DNA from: Saccharina japonica
Lineage: Eukaryota > Sar > Phaeophyceae > Laminariales > Laminariaceae
Direction: 5' to 3'
Assembly (NCBI GenBank): GCA_008828725.1
Contig: MEHQ01002739.1
Span: forward strand, 1 to 64,000
DNA: 64,000 nucleotides
Part shown: piece by piece, positions 26,901 to 34,135 of the stretch
How positions within the stretch are numbered: position 1 is the first letter of the stretch
How the letters are laid out: each line of letters begins with the position of its first letter
Made by a program: the position numbers and the translations under genes
Notes under the pieces: model-generated
What the model saw: the letters and a program-made list of their open reading frames with translations, nothing else
Told to the model about the DNA's origin: nothing
Databases searched by the model: none

Positions 26901-28515
26901 CACCTAAGCCTCGGATTGTCGACCGAACAACGTATACGATGTTCGTGAGAGCCTCCGGGAGGTGATGGAGCCCTTGGATTTGCAAGGGATGGCATCCGTT
27001 GCTTTGTTTGCATCATGAAGCGAAATTGCTCTGCAGCACGAAATCCGAACTTTCCAGAGTTTCTGTTTGGTACATGTATACGTGTTACCAGGTACCGGTA
27101 TACGCTACCGACGGTCCAGCTAGAGGGCCGGGTAGGTTCGATGAACCTTCTCATCGAAATCTGGGCTGAAGCAGTGCCAGCAGCGTCAGAAACGACCATC
27201 TTTCCATTTCGGCCAAGGGTTGCAGAGGTATGAGGGATTGCTTTTGAGTAAGAGGCTTTTTCGCGATGAAAAAGGTATCGGCTCGAGCCGGCGCCTGACT
27301 CAAACGTATTGCGGATGATCTGCACTCTCTGAAGCTTCTTTCTGAAACTGTCGTGGGGGCGATTCTTCGAGCCTTAGCCTTAGCACTCGCGAAATCGTGA
27401 AACCCTGCGGATTCACAGCTTTAGCTGCGTACTACTACTGTGTGCAGGCATTGCCAGGGAATACGCATGATAAACAAGTGCATCCAGCGGTAACGATAAA
27501 CATGTACGTAACTGCTGCTGTACGTCTCATACATACTGGTGTACATGTCGCGTACGTACGTACCTCTAACGACTACGTACGATACTGCTGTACCTGGTAT
27601 GTATCACACCACATGATACCTTAGGTACTTGTCGGCAAACAACAAAGACATACTATCTTAAAGCACATCTCACCTGGTCAGTGACATCAAAGAAGCAGCC
27701 GTCTTCAGGACTTCACTGCAAGCGTCCAAGGCAGCAGACAGGTCCAAGGCAGTAACTTCACCCTCCCCCGTGTCCTTCGGCTCCAGCTCAGCGCCTGCGG
27801 CCTCGAGCGCGCGTCCGCTCACAGCGCCACCACAGCGGCCGTGCCATCGTTTGATCACTGATGCCTGCATATCCAAGAGTTCATCAAGCACCGCGATGCA
27901 CCCTATGAATATACATCCGTCTTGAGCTTCGAGCAACGCGCGCTTGCCCGCAGGGACTTCCGCGAGCCAACGCAGGGATGCCACCATCCGTAGCGCCGAA
28001 TTCTCCTGCTGAGTGCGTTGCTGCACCCCCACCCCCACCATGGTAGGCGGTGGTCGTGAGGTGGAGGGGATCATGACGCGAAAGTGCTCCAAGAATCTGG
28101 CCACTACTAGCTCCACCATCTCCTCCGTCCCTGACCCGCTCCGAAGCTCCTGGATTGCATTCTCGGCCGCGTATAGCAAACCCTTGACAGATTTACGCAG
28201 AGTCGAGGTGTCGGGATCGATGAATAGCAGGAGGCTGGTTAGGAGTATCGAGCGAAGATCCCCGGCTGAAGCTGCACCACGTGCCACGGCCGCGCGAAGA
28301 GCCTGAATGCCGCGTACCTGCGTAAAATAGCTCTGGTCAGACGAAAATTGCGCGCTCTGCAGCAGGCTGAAGATGTCGAAATTCAGGGGGATGGCAGGAA
28401 CAGACTCGTGGCCAGGAAGGTCAAGAGCTTCGAGCCACGATGCCACGATGTTGTTGAGGTTCACGTTGGGATGCTCAGAGGCCTCAGGCGCCCTTTTCAT
28501 CTTCTTGCGAACCAT
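2916..28515 (-). CDS. THADA: THADA/TRM732-type tRNA methylation regulator (DUF2428, HEAT repeats), multi-exon gene
   Basis: Coding exons (minus strand, 5' to 3'): 28515-27674, 26202-25575, 24829-24595, 23148-22967, 22031-21741, 20241-20083, 18892-18764, 18208-18143, 17655-17380, 16632-16492, 15880-15426, 14721-13737, 13162-13040, one exon not found, 11529-11316, 10896-10767, 6671-6466, 5716-5482, 4893-2916. That is about 2430 codons, longer than human THADA (about 1950 residues). Family landmarks appear in order: VRWASLHVDETLRMSAL, LPYSLKVFGAQSRQ, YPGCPFEREVLGLEL, QESDRGALILRLVF, DTLLESLLSLKH, LPSIWLDKLLQQL, STVHALNVLRVIF, GFEDPTWAVRNSS, MHPVLYPILLLLARL and NRIHGTLLQVTELL. Yeast Trm732 works with Trm7 to methylate the 2'-O of tRNA position 32, and a role here is inferred from that. 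The start is ATG at 28513-28515 (MVRKKM). An upstream in-frame ATG would read through a poly-lysine run made by the T tract and is less likely. Oddities: a missing RRSAG exon, one GC-AG intron and a frame switch near 4.2 kb. Confidence 0.92.
5482..5716 (-). CDS. THADA: THADA exon 18
   Basis: The acceptor atcaccgcag is followed by GGASVAVAGLTSTAAF, then VPLAMQCASNPHYLARAA and SRALAALVPP, which match the C-terminal HEAT repeat with C-A-S-x-P and A-A-R-A-L. It ends HNRIHG before gtgaga, phase 1. Confidence 0.9.
5805..6330. repeat. T-rich low-complexity tract in THADA intron 17
   Basis: About 500 bases are more than four-fifths T on the plus strand (A on the transcript), broken by a short normal stretch at about 5957-5990. 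Any long frame here is Phe/Leu-only and not coding. Length may be unreliable because of homopolymers. Confidence 0.9.
6466..6671 (-). CDS. THADA: THADA exon 17
   Basis: The exon carries an Ala/Ser/Lys-rich lead and then TSRAEMHPVLYPILLLLARL, the family F-x-R-x-P-x-L-x-P-x-L-L motif, and ends EAEQNE before gtaatg. With the gtgagt donor of exon 16 the acceptor gagcgacag (exon start 6671) keeps phase. With the alternative donor, the acceptor at 6687 (ctgtctcag) does. Transcripts are needed to choose. Confidence 0.78.
6991..7055. repeat. 10-bp subterminal tandem repeat
   Basis: Units ACCAGTAAAT (three or more) pass into AGGACTAAAT (two to three) and end AGGACC. AAATAGGAC is also found inverted next to the right terminus (9434-9447) and in the element at 30592, so it belongs to the terminal domain of this family. 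Confidence 0.85.
7145..9110. repeat. Diverged 42-bp satellite/minisatellite array
   Basis: The core GGAATTGCC occurs at 8815, 8857, 8899, 8941, 8983, 9025 and 9067, exactly 42 bp apart, and a similar 42-bp (41-43) spacing is seen at 7171, 7212, 7255 and 7297 and at 7522, 7564 and 7606. Around 7760-8150 two unit types alternate, giving an 84-bp higher-order period. Because 42 is a multiple of three, long frames stay open on the minus strand with a 14-residue period (for example LCWQFHLIDILLN). Confidence 0.85.
10066..10196. mobile_element. Possible short TIR element in THADA intron 16
   Basis: The left edge AGGGTGTGTTTAGTAA pairs with the right edge TTACTAAAGACACGCTT as an imperfect inverted repeat of about 16 bases around 130 bp. 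The interior contains nested CCGGGT/GGTACC words and no coding capacity. Clear target duplications are not visible. Confidence 0.35.
10767..10896 (-). CDS. THADA: THADA exon 16 (WAVRNSS motif)
   Basis: ATMAAVCGFEDPTWAVRNSS is the hallmark of THADA proteins. The acceptor is cttgtctaccag. The strong donor gtgagt at 10766 leaves phase 1. An alternative donor further upstream would end the exon at MMQRA in phase 0. Its downstream intron is 4.1 kb and houses the satellite-filled TIR element. Confidence 0.9.
11316..11529 (-). CDS. THADA: THADA exon 15 (HALNxLR block), GC donor
   Basis: The acceptor gcctctcag leads into SVEPVLLPRCMRRLLAL, then an acidic loop, WKSTVHALNVLRVIFVDATL and VGPYVTQ, all close to the family pattern. 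The exon ends CAG followed by gcgagg rather than GT. Using this GC donor gives exactly the family spacing between PY and GF in the next exon. The first base completes a codon whose first two bases must come from the unfound preceding exon. Confidence 0.88.
11700..12430 (-). other. Coding-like stretch inside THADA intron 13, unrecognised
   Basis: On the THADA strand, three short open stretches follow one another. 12385-12200 gives MLRFAGNLLLLCV followed by a Trp-rich tail. 12122-11880 gives MSLASFIREITAFVYSTN and ends AWVGLQSGF. 11814-11700 gives IYAGYMACSNLFLSVGM followed by a hydrophobic, Phe-rich run, after a good acceptor (accctctcag). Together they read like fragments of a small membrane protein. 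They do not continue the THADA frame and no family is recognised. They may be a nested gene, a decayed insertion or chance. Confidence 0.25.
13040..13162 (-). CDS. THADA: THADA exon 13
   Basis: AAFQAVCEALLHGG continues SLLSLKHMG as in the family (K-H-R-G-A-F ... F-x-x-x-C). It ends SLPSIWLDKLLQQLDGSKQE before gtgagg, phase 0. In relatives the next residues are the invariant RRSAG stretch, which is not found here. Confidence 0.9.
13367..13391. repeat. (GCA)n trinucleotide repeat in THADA intron 12
   Basis: Eight consecutive GCA units lie between exons 12 and 13, so they are intronic. A pair of diverged direct repeats follows at about 13403-13450 and 13489-13537, each containing CACGCGATGCA and ACGCCGA. 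Confidence 0.8.
13737..14721 (-). CDS. THADA: THADA exon 12 (DUF2428 core with Gly-rich insertions)
   Basis: It runs from LGSLQRVWDQSLQRQ to VASAQ before gtgggt. Recognisable blocks are VVGALLEQAFRALRL, VVGAWLLAKEACRCLATMV (the family W-x-x-x-K-E motif) and IGDTLLESLLSLKHMG. Between them lie two long low-complexity inserts rich in Gly, Ala, Asp and Ser (for example at about 14190-14330) that are absent from animal and yeast proteins. They explain much of the extra length. Confidence 0.9.
15426..15880 (-). CDS. THADA: THADA exon 11 (DUF2428 start)
   Basis: VVSSSIFRRRWVDTLLALLG, then a segment with SSWDRTRSLAYSVL and FPCPLAGYEG, then SGSGRQQESDRGALILRL: the R-x-x-E-S-D-x-G-A-L motif marks the entry to DUF2428. 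A Gly/Asp-rich loop follows. The donor is CACAG followed by gttggg, phase 2. Confidence 0.9.
16492..16632 (-). CDS. THADA: THADA exon 10 (PGxxFxR block)
   Basis: EVLRSLYPGCPFEREVLGLE continues RWLGE as in other members, where a short linker leads into Y-P-G-x(2)-x-x-R-x(2)-x-L-E-L. It ends SPLAK before gtgcgt. Phase 0 at both ends. Confidence 0.88.
17380..17655 (-). CDS. THADA: THADA exon 9
   Basis: It joins RAVQ to TLLVRMRETVRVCVKEL, the family's R-x-R-x-S/T helix. A Gly/Lys/Ser-rich insert follows, and the exon ends VEVFVRWLGE before gtgaga. Phase 0 at both ends. Confidence 0.85.
18143..18208 (-). CDS. THADA: THADA exon 8 (22-codon microexon)
   Basis: This 66-bp exon encodes VLPYSLKVFGAQSRQLLL plus RAVQ. 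It fits the family block L-P-x-S-L-K...R-Q that always follows the LLRE of exon 7. The acceptor is actgccaag and the donor is GTGCAG followed by gtcagt. It is short enough to be missed by gene finders. Confidence 0.85.
18764..18892 (-). CDS. THADA: THADA exon 7 (signature segment VRWA..HxDE..R)
   Basis: PSEVRWASLHVDETLRMSAL and LLCTDLRMTTVPPAAE reproduce one of the most conserved stretches of the family, the W-x(3)-H-x-D-E-x-L-R-x(2)-A-L-x-L-L-C block followed by T-x(2)-P and LLRE. The acceptor is cttgctgcag and the donor is CGAGAG followed by gtgaga, phase 0 at both ends. Confidence 0.92.
18915..19055. repeat. GGGTC/GGGTT-rich tract in THADA intron 6
   Basis: Just upstream of exon 7 on the THADA strand, the plus strand carries many GGGTC and GGGTT words (about 18916-19020), then the complementary CGACCCGG and GACCCGACTC words. 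The two parts could pair. The G-tracts on the plus strand are C-tracts in the THADA transcript, so the tract lies in the pyrimidine-rich region before the exon 7 acceptor. Confidence 0.5.
20083..20241 (-). CDS. THADA: THADA exon 6
   Basis: Phase 0 at both ends. It begins VFKFDPASAAALSAEV directly after the YLLPE of exon 5, where family members continue with a Leu/Asp-rich helix, and ends RRMWAMIE before gttagc. The flanking introns are 1.5 kb (upstream) and 1.2 kb (downstream). Confidence 0.75.
21741..22031 (-). CDS. THADA: THADA exon 5
   Basis: The acceptor is ccctgcag and the donor is CCCGAG followed by gtgagt, phase 0 at both ends. The first two thirds form a Ser/Gly/Lys-rich linker. The last part (WWLAPAAAALMQ and HVAAYLLPE) matches a conserved helix pair ending in YxLP. 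Confidence 0.8.
22899..22983. repeat. 53-bp tandem duplication of an exon/intron boundary
   Basis: The words ACGCGAGGGACTCAC and AGTACTGATAGC occur at 22899-22926 and again at 22952-22979. The second copy is the real end of THADA exon 4 with donor gtgagt. The first copy lies in the intron and still contains the complement of a gtgagt donor. Confidence 0.8.
22967..23148 (-). CDS. THADA: THADA exon 4 (KGKY segment)
   Basis: It starts TTFKGKYVALGVLLPRVGA and continues ALRLLEICPSLVEQL, matching the family pattern K-G-K-Y followed by a Gly-rich turn. The donor is GAC followed by gtgagt. A second copy of the donor region lies 53 bp downstream in the intron. Confidence 0.82.
24324..24358. repeat. 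Interstitial telomere-type repeat (CCCTAA)
   Basis: Four to five CCCTAA words occur within 35 bases, with a further TAACCCTAA at about 24420, all inside THADA intron 3. TTAGGG is the common telomere unit of many stramenopiles. Confidence 0.75.
24595..24829 (-). CDS. THADA: THADA exon 3
   Basis: The acceptor cctttcag joins RFFALQ to VLEAWCSRATAF, the usual THADA helix where Trp follows the exon junction. The exon ends LEHVVNLRHV plus one base before gtaaaa. HPAKLISSLAPAL resembles the conserved HEAT unit that precedes the KGKY segment. Confidence 0.8.
25575..26202 (-). CDS. THADA: THADA exon 2
   Basis: The acceptor is gcaaccag and the donor is TTACAG followed by gtgagc. It encodes EWDVARLPQGDV onward, a low-complexity Gly/Ser/Asp insert in the middle (about 45 residues), and ends LQLRFFALQ. 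The insert accounts for some of the extra length relative to animal THADA. Phase fits exon 1 and exon 3. Confidence 0.85.
26203..27673. other. THADA intron 1, no recognised gene
   Basis: A 157-codon frame on the minus strand (about 26852-27325) and a 72-codon frame on the plus strand overlap here. Neither shows a recognisable domain or clear splice context. The rest carries many short palindromes such as TACTTCGAAGTA (about 26333) and GGTACCGGTATAC (about 27093). Confidence 0.4.
27674..28515 (-). CDS. THADA: THADA exon 1 (N-terminus)
   Basis: The exon opens with a basic stretch (MVRKKMKRA) and continues as a helical, Leu/Ala-rich segment typical of HEAT-repeat N-termini. It ends at CTGACCAG followed by gtgaga, leaving phase 2, which the next exon completes to Arg. 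A run of T lies just upstream at 28543-28565, probably in the 5' untranslated region. Confidence 0.85.
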
Positions 28516-29220
28516 GCTGCGCTGAGTGACTGCTGAATGCTGAGCCTTTTTTTTTTTTTTTTTTTGCCGCAGACTTTCAAGGTTCGCCGTTGTCACGACC
28601 AACGTGCCCACGCGAAGAGCTCAACAGTGCAGGATCTGTTTCCCACTGTCAGAAGACTTACGCAATATTTCCCTTCCCCCAACCAGCGTAATGCTGTGAG
28701 TACTACTACCGTACGTAGCGTCGAGTGAAGGGGATGCAAGCTTGGGTTTCAACCGCAATTAGAGGGATTTTTAAACATGTCAGTGATGTACACTCTACTA
28801 CGGAGAACAGAACAAGCCAGATGGTGCAAGGTGACAGCACACACCCGGAGCAAGGTGGGTGGCTAGGAATCGTTGGTCAATATTGAACGCCATAGCTACG
28901 GTACCGGTAAATCTGACACAGCGCGTTTGATGCACTGTAGTTCCTGCCGGTCTCATCCTGACACCCTGCCAGGCTCGAAGAGTCTCGTAAGACTACTACT
29001 CGTACGACGTATCCTCGCTATATTTCCAGAAAAGGAGATGCCCAACAAGTAAGCGCAGACTGCAGATACGAGTAGGTTCGTACGTTCGTATGGATCAAGA
29101 TGTCCGACCGCTTCAGTCTCCAACCCAAAAGGCAAAAAGGCACCCACACGGCTACCGAACAGGATCGAGGGGGGGCAAAAACTTGCCTTAACATTCCCGT
29201 TGGATCTACTGTTGTTGTAG
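28516..29220. other. Region upstream of THADA, no gene seen
   Basis: It contains a T23 run at 28543-28565 and otherwise unremarkable sequence. The THADA promoter should lie here, but I see no convincing core element. Confidence 0.4.
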
Positions 29221-30245
29221 TACCGTAATCATGCGAGAGTTGGCACCCATCGGAAGGTTGGCACCCATCGGAGAGATAGCACCGGGATGCGATAAAAAAC
29301 ACAACGTAGAAACATTTAATCGTGTTTTCGCACCCCCATCGGAGAGATCGCACCCGGGTGCGATCTCTCCGACATAAATAGAAATTTGAGGGCCACCGCA
29401 GCGGGTCTGTGGTAGGTAATATTCTCATTATTTCATACTCCGATGATATATCGCCAGTGCGCCACTCCTCTCAAACGTACCGTACTTTACCAACGCATGG
29501 TAGGTCAAGTCGTTTTAGGTAGCTTGGAGTCGTTTAATTTGTATGCTCTCAACCAAGCACACAGCACACATCATCCGGTACATGCCGCCTACCGGTACAC
29601 CTCACAAATCATAGAACCAGCTCATATTACAATACCTACCTTGTGCAACCGAGACAGACAGGAACAGCAGCAGGAGCAGCACTCTCATTGGCCTGTGAAA
29701 AGGCAGTCTCGCTGCGTGCACCCTCTGACATGATGCTGCAGGGGGTGGTCTGGATGCCGTGGGTTTGTGTGGACGCTGCGCATCTCAGCGGAATGCCGCC
29801 GCATTTTTCGGGGTATTGTGCCGTATTATACCGTATTTTACCGGATCGATTCTCAATTCGCCGGCACACCGTTTTGGGTGATGTAAGGTGTGTGTTAACT
29901 GCTGTGTTTACTGTGCCCTACATCTGCAACAGGGGTGGGTACGGTATCCAGCTGTTGTGGTACTCGGTATCGCACCCATCGGAGAGATCGCACCGGGGTG
30001 CATGTACGCAGCACCGTTGCCCCAGTACGGCGCGGTGTATTTCGATTCAGCAGCGCACCCATCGGAGAGATCACACCGGGGGTGCGCCAAAATTGAAGAA
30101 CGGCATGATTTAATTGTATTTCCGCACCCCCATCGGAAGGTTGGCACCCATCGGAGAGATAGCACCGGGGTGCGATTAAAAACACAACGTAGAAACATTT
30201 AAAAATCGATCGCACCCCGGTGCCAACTCTCGCATGATTACGGTA
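29221..30245. mobile_element. 1.02-kb TIR DNA transposon with TA target duplication
   Basis: Bases 29223-29247 (CCGTAATCATGCGAGAGTTG...) are the exact reverse complement of 30219-30243, a perfect 25-bp terminal inverted repeat, and TA flanks both sides. This is the arrangement expected of Tc1/mariner-like or other TA-targeting elements. The subterminal regions carry repeated GGCACCCATCGGA and CACCCCGGTGC words. No transposase is recognised in the 1 kb interior, so the copy is non-autonomous. Confidence 0.8.
29244..30230. repeat. Repeated GCACCCATCGGAGAGAT motif with palindromic partners
   Basis: GCACCC(CC)ATCGGA recurs at about 29244, 29264, 29331, 29974, 30054, 30124 and 30147. It is usually followed by GAGAT(C/A)GCACC and in several places by GGGTGCGAT, so most copies can fold into short hairpins. 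They cluster in both subterminal parts of the TIR element. Confidence 0.8.
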
Positions 30246-30534
30246 GTATAAGTAGTTCCCGTAGCGTGGCAAGGAGCGCTGCTGGTTGATGGTTTTGAGT
30301 TTTGAGCACGCCCGAAAGCGGGGTATTCAAGTTTTCCTACTGTACGAGTGTACGAGTACAGTAGACCGATAACTCCAAAGCTCGAGCTCTTAGAGCGTAA
30401 ATAATGATGTCCAAGGAGAACCCTTGACCTAGAACGGCATCCCACGGCGCGACCCTCGGCTCGGGCCCGTTGTGTGGTCTACATCGCGCTGCTGACTTCA
30501 CATTTCACATTTTACATTTTTTTTCCCTTTTGTT

Positions 30535-30922
30535 TTCATCCCATTTATGATCGTCGCCCTTCTTTTCTCTCTCCCGTAACTCAAGTATTAGTATTACGGG
30601 GGACCGTGGGGGACCATAGAAAATAGGACCAACTATTGTTCGTAAAAAAATGTAAATACATACGTAGAGTTTTGTGTGTACCGTAGGTCCTATTTACTAC
30701 CGTATGTATTACTATGGTCCCCCGTAATAGTAGGCTCCTCTCCCCTCCTCCCCACCACGGTACGTGCATTGCATTTTTATCGCGAGAAGGTTTCAGCACT
30801 TTCATCCCTCGTCGACTCGCGTCGAATTGTGTCTACCCACGCTATAATACTACTTCGTATAACAATAGTAGGCGCTCTCGACAGTTGGTGTCATTTACGA
30901 ATAAAACCTCGAGACTCGAACC
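30535..30922. mobile_element. SINE copy 1 (interrupted by a MITE, head truncated)
   Basis: The sequence matches the other SINE copies at 43620, 45035 and 54660 through shared words such as TCGTCGACT(C/T)GCGTC, GCCTACCCACGC/TCTACCCACGC and CTCCCCACCACGGTACG. The tRNA-like head is at the right end (minus orientation). Only a B-box word (GGTTCGAGTCT on the minus strand) remains before the LTR begins at 30923. Confidence 0.7.
30592..30729. mobile_element. 138-bp MITE nested in SINE copy 1, family TATTACGGGGG
   Basis: Both ends read TATTACGGGGGACC inwards, followed by ATAG and AAATAGGACC, and are bounded by TA. The insertion interrupts the SINE body between words that lie close together in the other SINE copies. 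It shares termini with the 2.5-kb element in THADA intron 16. Confidence 0.75.
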
Positions 30923-31112
30923 TGTGAGGTTAAAGGTATGGGACACCAGAGCACCCCTTGCCAGGTTTGCCTTTCCAACAGGTACTCGTGGGTACTCACG
31001 TGTGTTTCTTGCTTAGAGATAGAATAAGAGCAGCTTGATTCCTTTTCCCACGCTGAAGTACAGAAAGGCTGAAGGGTCGAGTTTCCTCGCCTTGGAAACC
31101 CCCTGGTTTCCA
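30923..31112 (-). repeat. 3' LTR of the deleted LTR retrotransposon
   Basis: This 190-bp sequence is repeated directly at 33775-33965. Shared blocks include GGTATGGGACACCAGAG, GGTACTC at the middle and CCTCGCCTTGGAAACCCCC. On the minus strand the repeat begins TGG and ends CACA, so it has the usual TG...CA edges. Confidence 0.75.
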
Positions 31113-31766
31113 TCTAAGATACGCCTTCCAAGTGCTACCAATACGATTCTTATACCTGTTACCAGCAATTTACTGGCGTTTCCACATCATTTCAGCAATA
31201 CCATAACACTAGCCCCTCTGATGAGCCGTATCTGCAGAAATATGATAAATGCATGGAAGCCCCGATTCCGCGGACTGAAACTCGTGTCGAAGATGCGGCT
31301 CCCCGAACCTCACTCCTACACCTCTGAACGGCAAGGCTACGACGGCGACCAAGCAACGCCAGTATACTGAAATAAAGGTTGCAACCGAAAGCCATGCAGT
31401 CTTAGTACATAAACTCAAGAGCGGGGGGAGTCGGCAGGACTAATAAAGCCGGAAAACTAAAACCCCCAAAACTCCCCGAGACCCGACCCAATACACGCAG
31501 AAAACGTGTCCTGTACCGCGAATGAGTGGCCCGATTACCCAGACCAGCCCCGGCACTGAGCGGGGGGGGATCGGCAGGAAGAAATACGCAAGAACGTTCC
31601 CCAAACCCGCCCCAAAAAAAAACAGAAAGCGCTAACGGAATACCGAGAAGAAAAAAAGCCTGACCCAAATGCTCGGGAAACGCCATAAACAAAATACAAT
31701 AAAACCATGCCCCAATCCCCGAAAACAAAACGGGAAAATCATTGGGCGCAGCGGCGATGCGAAAGT

Positions 31767-32927
31767 TCAGCGACCCACGGCTGCGCCTCGTGATTTATCT
31801 ACATTACGCTGGACCCCCCGCGTAAACGCGCTAGCTAAATGCACTTGTAGACACCAAGAACCTCGTACAGCCCTTGCTGAAATCATGTAGTGCGCCGGAG
31901 AAAGAGGAAGCTTGATCGGTCCCGGGTCATCCAAAAATCGAACGAAATATACTCTCTCCGTCGTTGTACTGTAGTAGCGCTGATTTTCCCAAGCCGCCTC
32001 CGTCGTCGCCTTTGTACCAGAAGTGGGCCCCATTGGAGAGTACGGTGGTGCTGTATCGGTGAAGCCAATCGGCGTGCGGTACACAGCCATAACCGGGAGC
32101 CAGGAAACACTTGCCGTTACTCCGAGAAAGCTTCCGTTGTGCCGCGCCTATTCGCATCCGGTGGCACAGGCGGTTGGTTTGGCGGTGCTGGTTCGGGGTG
32201 CCGGCCCAGTAGCGCCAAACTTCGCGCCGAAAAGCTGAAGGGCCCATTTCCCGTTCCCAGGACGGGCGAGAGAGTCCCGTTCAGTGCGTCTCGTACACCA
32301 CCTTGAGGACGCCACCTCAGCCCCGAGCCGACTGGTGTCCTGTAGTTTTCGCCACTTCGAGTCGTTGAAGAGGAGTGGAGACGTCGTCTTAGGTGACGTG
32401 TTACGGGGAGGATTTCTTGGAGAAGTTGTTGAACAAGTATTAGGTCAACCTCGCTGGCAAATACTTTGGCATGTCGCCGCGGTCGTGGGGGTTTGCTCAG
32501 GGCTTGCAGCGTTGTAGCGGTACGCGCCGGCGAGCATCTGCGGCGGGCATGTCGGGAGACAGATCCAAATAAAGGAGTTTAGCACCGAGAGGAGATCTAC
32601 CCGGAGTGTCTACAGAGGGGCAGGGGCCAACTGGGAGCACTTTGTAGGGCCCCGTCCAGATGAGCGATAGCTTGGCTTTGAGAGCCTTGGCGCCTGTGTC
32701 AGTCTTTGCGCCCTGACGAATGGTGGCTGCCGTATTGTACACCGACGCCCAGCCGCCAACGACGAGTTTGGAGACCGAACGCAGTGCGTCGGCGAGGGCG
32801 AGGAGTTACGCCGGTTCACGCGAGCGACTGTGAGGGCGTGGTGTTCGCGGACGATATCACAAGCGCGTTGCTGGCGGTCCGACGGGCACTGCAAGCGCTC
32901 GGACAGTGTGCATGGGTCAAGGTACAT
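31767..32927 (-). pseudogene. Integrase C-terminal / chromodomain region, decayed
   Basis: Pieces in three frames give EHHALTVARVNRRN, VYNTAATIRQGAKTDTG, LIWTGPYKVLPVGP, LGAKLLYLDLSPDMP, YWAGTPNQHRQTNRL, NGAHFWYKGDDGG, VRFLDDPGPIKLPLSPA and RGSWCLQVHLASAF. This is the order seen at the end of brown-algal gypsy polyproteins: integrase tail, a domain of chromodomain type, then a conserved C-terminal extension. Frame changes and stops occur between the pieces. Confidence 0.8.
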
Positions 32928-33724
32928 GGCGTGATGGGAGGGGAGCCGTCCGGTGAACCTCCACCTTTTGGACGTATAGTAACAGCAACAGCAGTGGGGC
33001 TGTGCACGGTGTCGGTACTGAAAGCATTATGGAACGTCTTGCTCTCCCGAGCGGTATGACCGAAAATTACATCAGCATCGAAACTCATAGTCACAGCAGT
33101 AAGGAAAGCTGGATCTGTACTGAAATCCAGCATGCCATCTTGTGCGCGAGGCGGGGGAAACATTTCAGGAAACAAAATTTGGCGGGAGGCAGTATCGCGC
33201 TCGGGCATCGTACGGGTGCCAGCGATACCGGGCTGAGTATCACTCCGAACTTCAGCCGCCGGCAGTCCCGTGTCTTGCCCACTGCCAGGTAGAACTGGTA
33301 GCGGGTGGCGCAATCTGCTCGAATTCTGCTCGGCAGGTATCATAGGGTCAGAGGCACAGGCGGGCAGGGCAGCCGTTGACCCGGCAGGGCGTAGAGCTTC
33401 GAAAGGCTGGGCCCTGTGAAGTCCAGAATTACCCGATGACTGGGAGGGAATGAACACAACCCGCGCGGTGTTCGAAGCCTTGAGGGGCAGAGCTTCAGCA
33501 GTTGAGCGAGAAATATCAGTATCCGGGAGGATGAGGGACACAAGTCTCGCCTCAGCAGTTGCTCCCTCATCCAGCCCAGGCCTTCAGTCCTCAGGTTGGT
33601 CTGTTATACGAGGCGCTTGGTCCTCATCGGCGCGTCGTGAACGGTGCCCCTCCGAGGGGCCCTGGGTTTCGGGGCCTTGGCCATCGCGAAGAGGAGCTGA
33701 CCCCCCGTCCTCTTGAGTCTCCAT
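32816..33724 (-). pseudogene. gag-like ORF of the LTR element (one in-frame stop)
   Basis: It starts at ATG 33722-33724 (METQEDGGSAPLRDGQG), about 50 bases inside the 5' LTR. It is interrupted by TGA at 33584-33586, stays in the same frame through LPDTDISRSTAEALPL and ends at 32816. The protein is hydrophilic, rich in Pro, Ser, Ala and charged residues. No zinc knuckle is seen. Assignment as gag rests on position. Confidence 0.5.
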
Positions 33725-33774
33725 CGTGAAAGAGCGAGGGAAACAGGCGAACTAGTCCTGCCGACCACGCCACT

Positions 33775-33965
33775 TGTGAGGTTAAGGGTATGGGACACCA
33801 GAGTACCCCTTGTCAGGCTTGCCTATTGAACAAGTACTCGTTGGTACTCACGCGTGTTATTTGTTCAGAAATACAAGAAGATCAGCTTTATTCTTTTTCC
33901 CACGATGAAAGACAGAAAGGCTGGAGGCTCGAGTTGCCTCGCCTTGGAAACCCCCCTCGTTCCCA
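33775..33965 (-). repeat. 5' LTR of the deleted LTR retrotransposon
   Basis: This is the direct repeat of 30923-31112, visibly diverged by scattered substitutions. It is followed on the minus strand by AG and a TGG-starting putative primer-binding site. Confidence 0.75.
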
Positions 33966-34135
33966 TGTATATGGCAAACTCTCCCCCGAAACACAAGCTC
34001 TCTAAGAAAATTGTGTCGCACGTCGGTGCGCTTCGAGTTCGACGTGCACACTGGGCTCTATGCCCAATCTCTCTCTCCCTCGTTATCCTCCAAAACCGTG
34101 ATGCACGTCGCACCAAGACCTGGAAAAATACAGCA

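Larger units (their letters stand above)
30923..33965 (-). mobile_element. Deleted Ty3/gypsy-type LTR retrotransposon (LTR-gag-IN/chromodomain-LTR)
   Basis: Two 190-bp direct repeats enclose 2.66 kb. Reading the minus strand, the 5' LTR is followed after two bases by TGGCGTGGTCGGCAGGA, a plausible primer-binding site. A gag-like frame and then the integrase C-terminus with chromodomain-type tail follow. Protease, reverse transcriptase, RNase H and the integrase core are missing, so this is an internal deletion derivative. Several stops and frame shifts show it is inactive. No target duplication is visible; the left LTR abuts a truncated SINE. Confidence 0.75.

Noticed and set aside
26852..27325. 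157-codon minus-strand frame in THADA intron 1
   Set aside because: No domain, no splice support, and an overlapping open frame on the other strand; kept only as a note on the intron.
29245..30230. CRISPR-like array of GCACCCATCGGA repeats
   Set aside because: Spacing is irregular, copies occur in both orientations and fold as hairpins within a TIR transposon in eukaryotic DNA.
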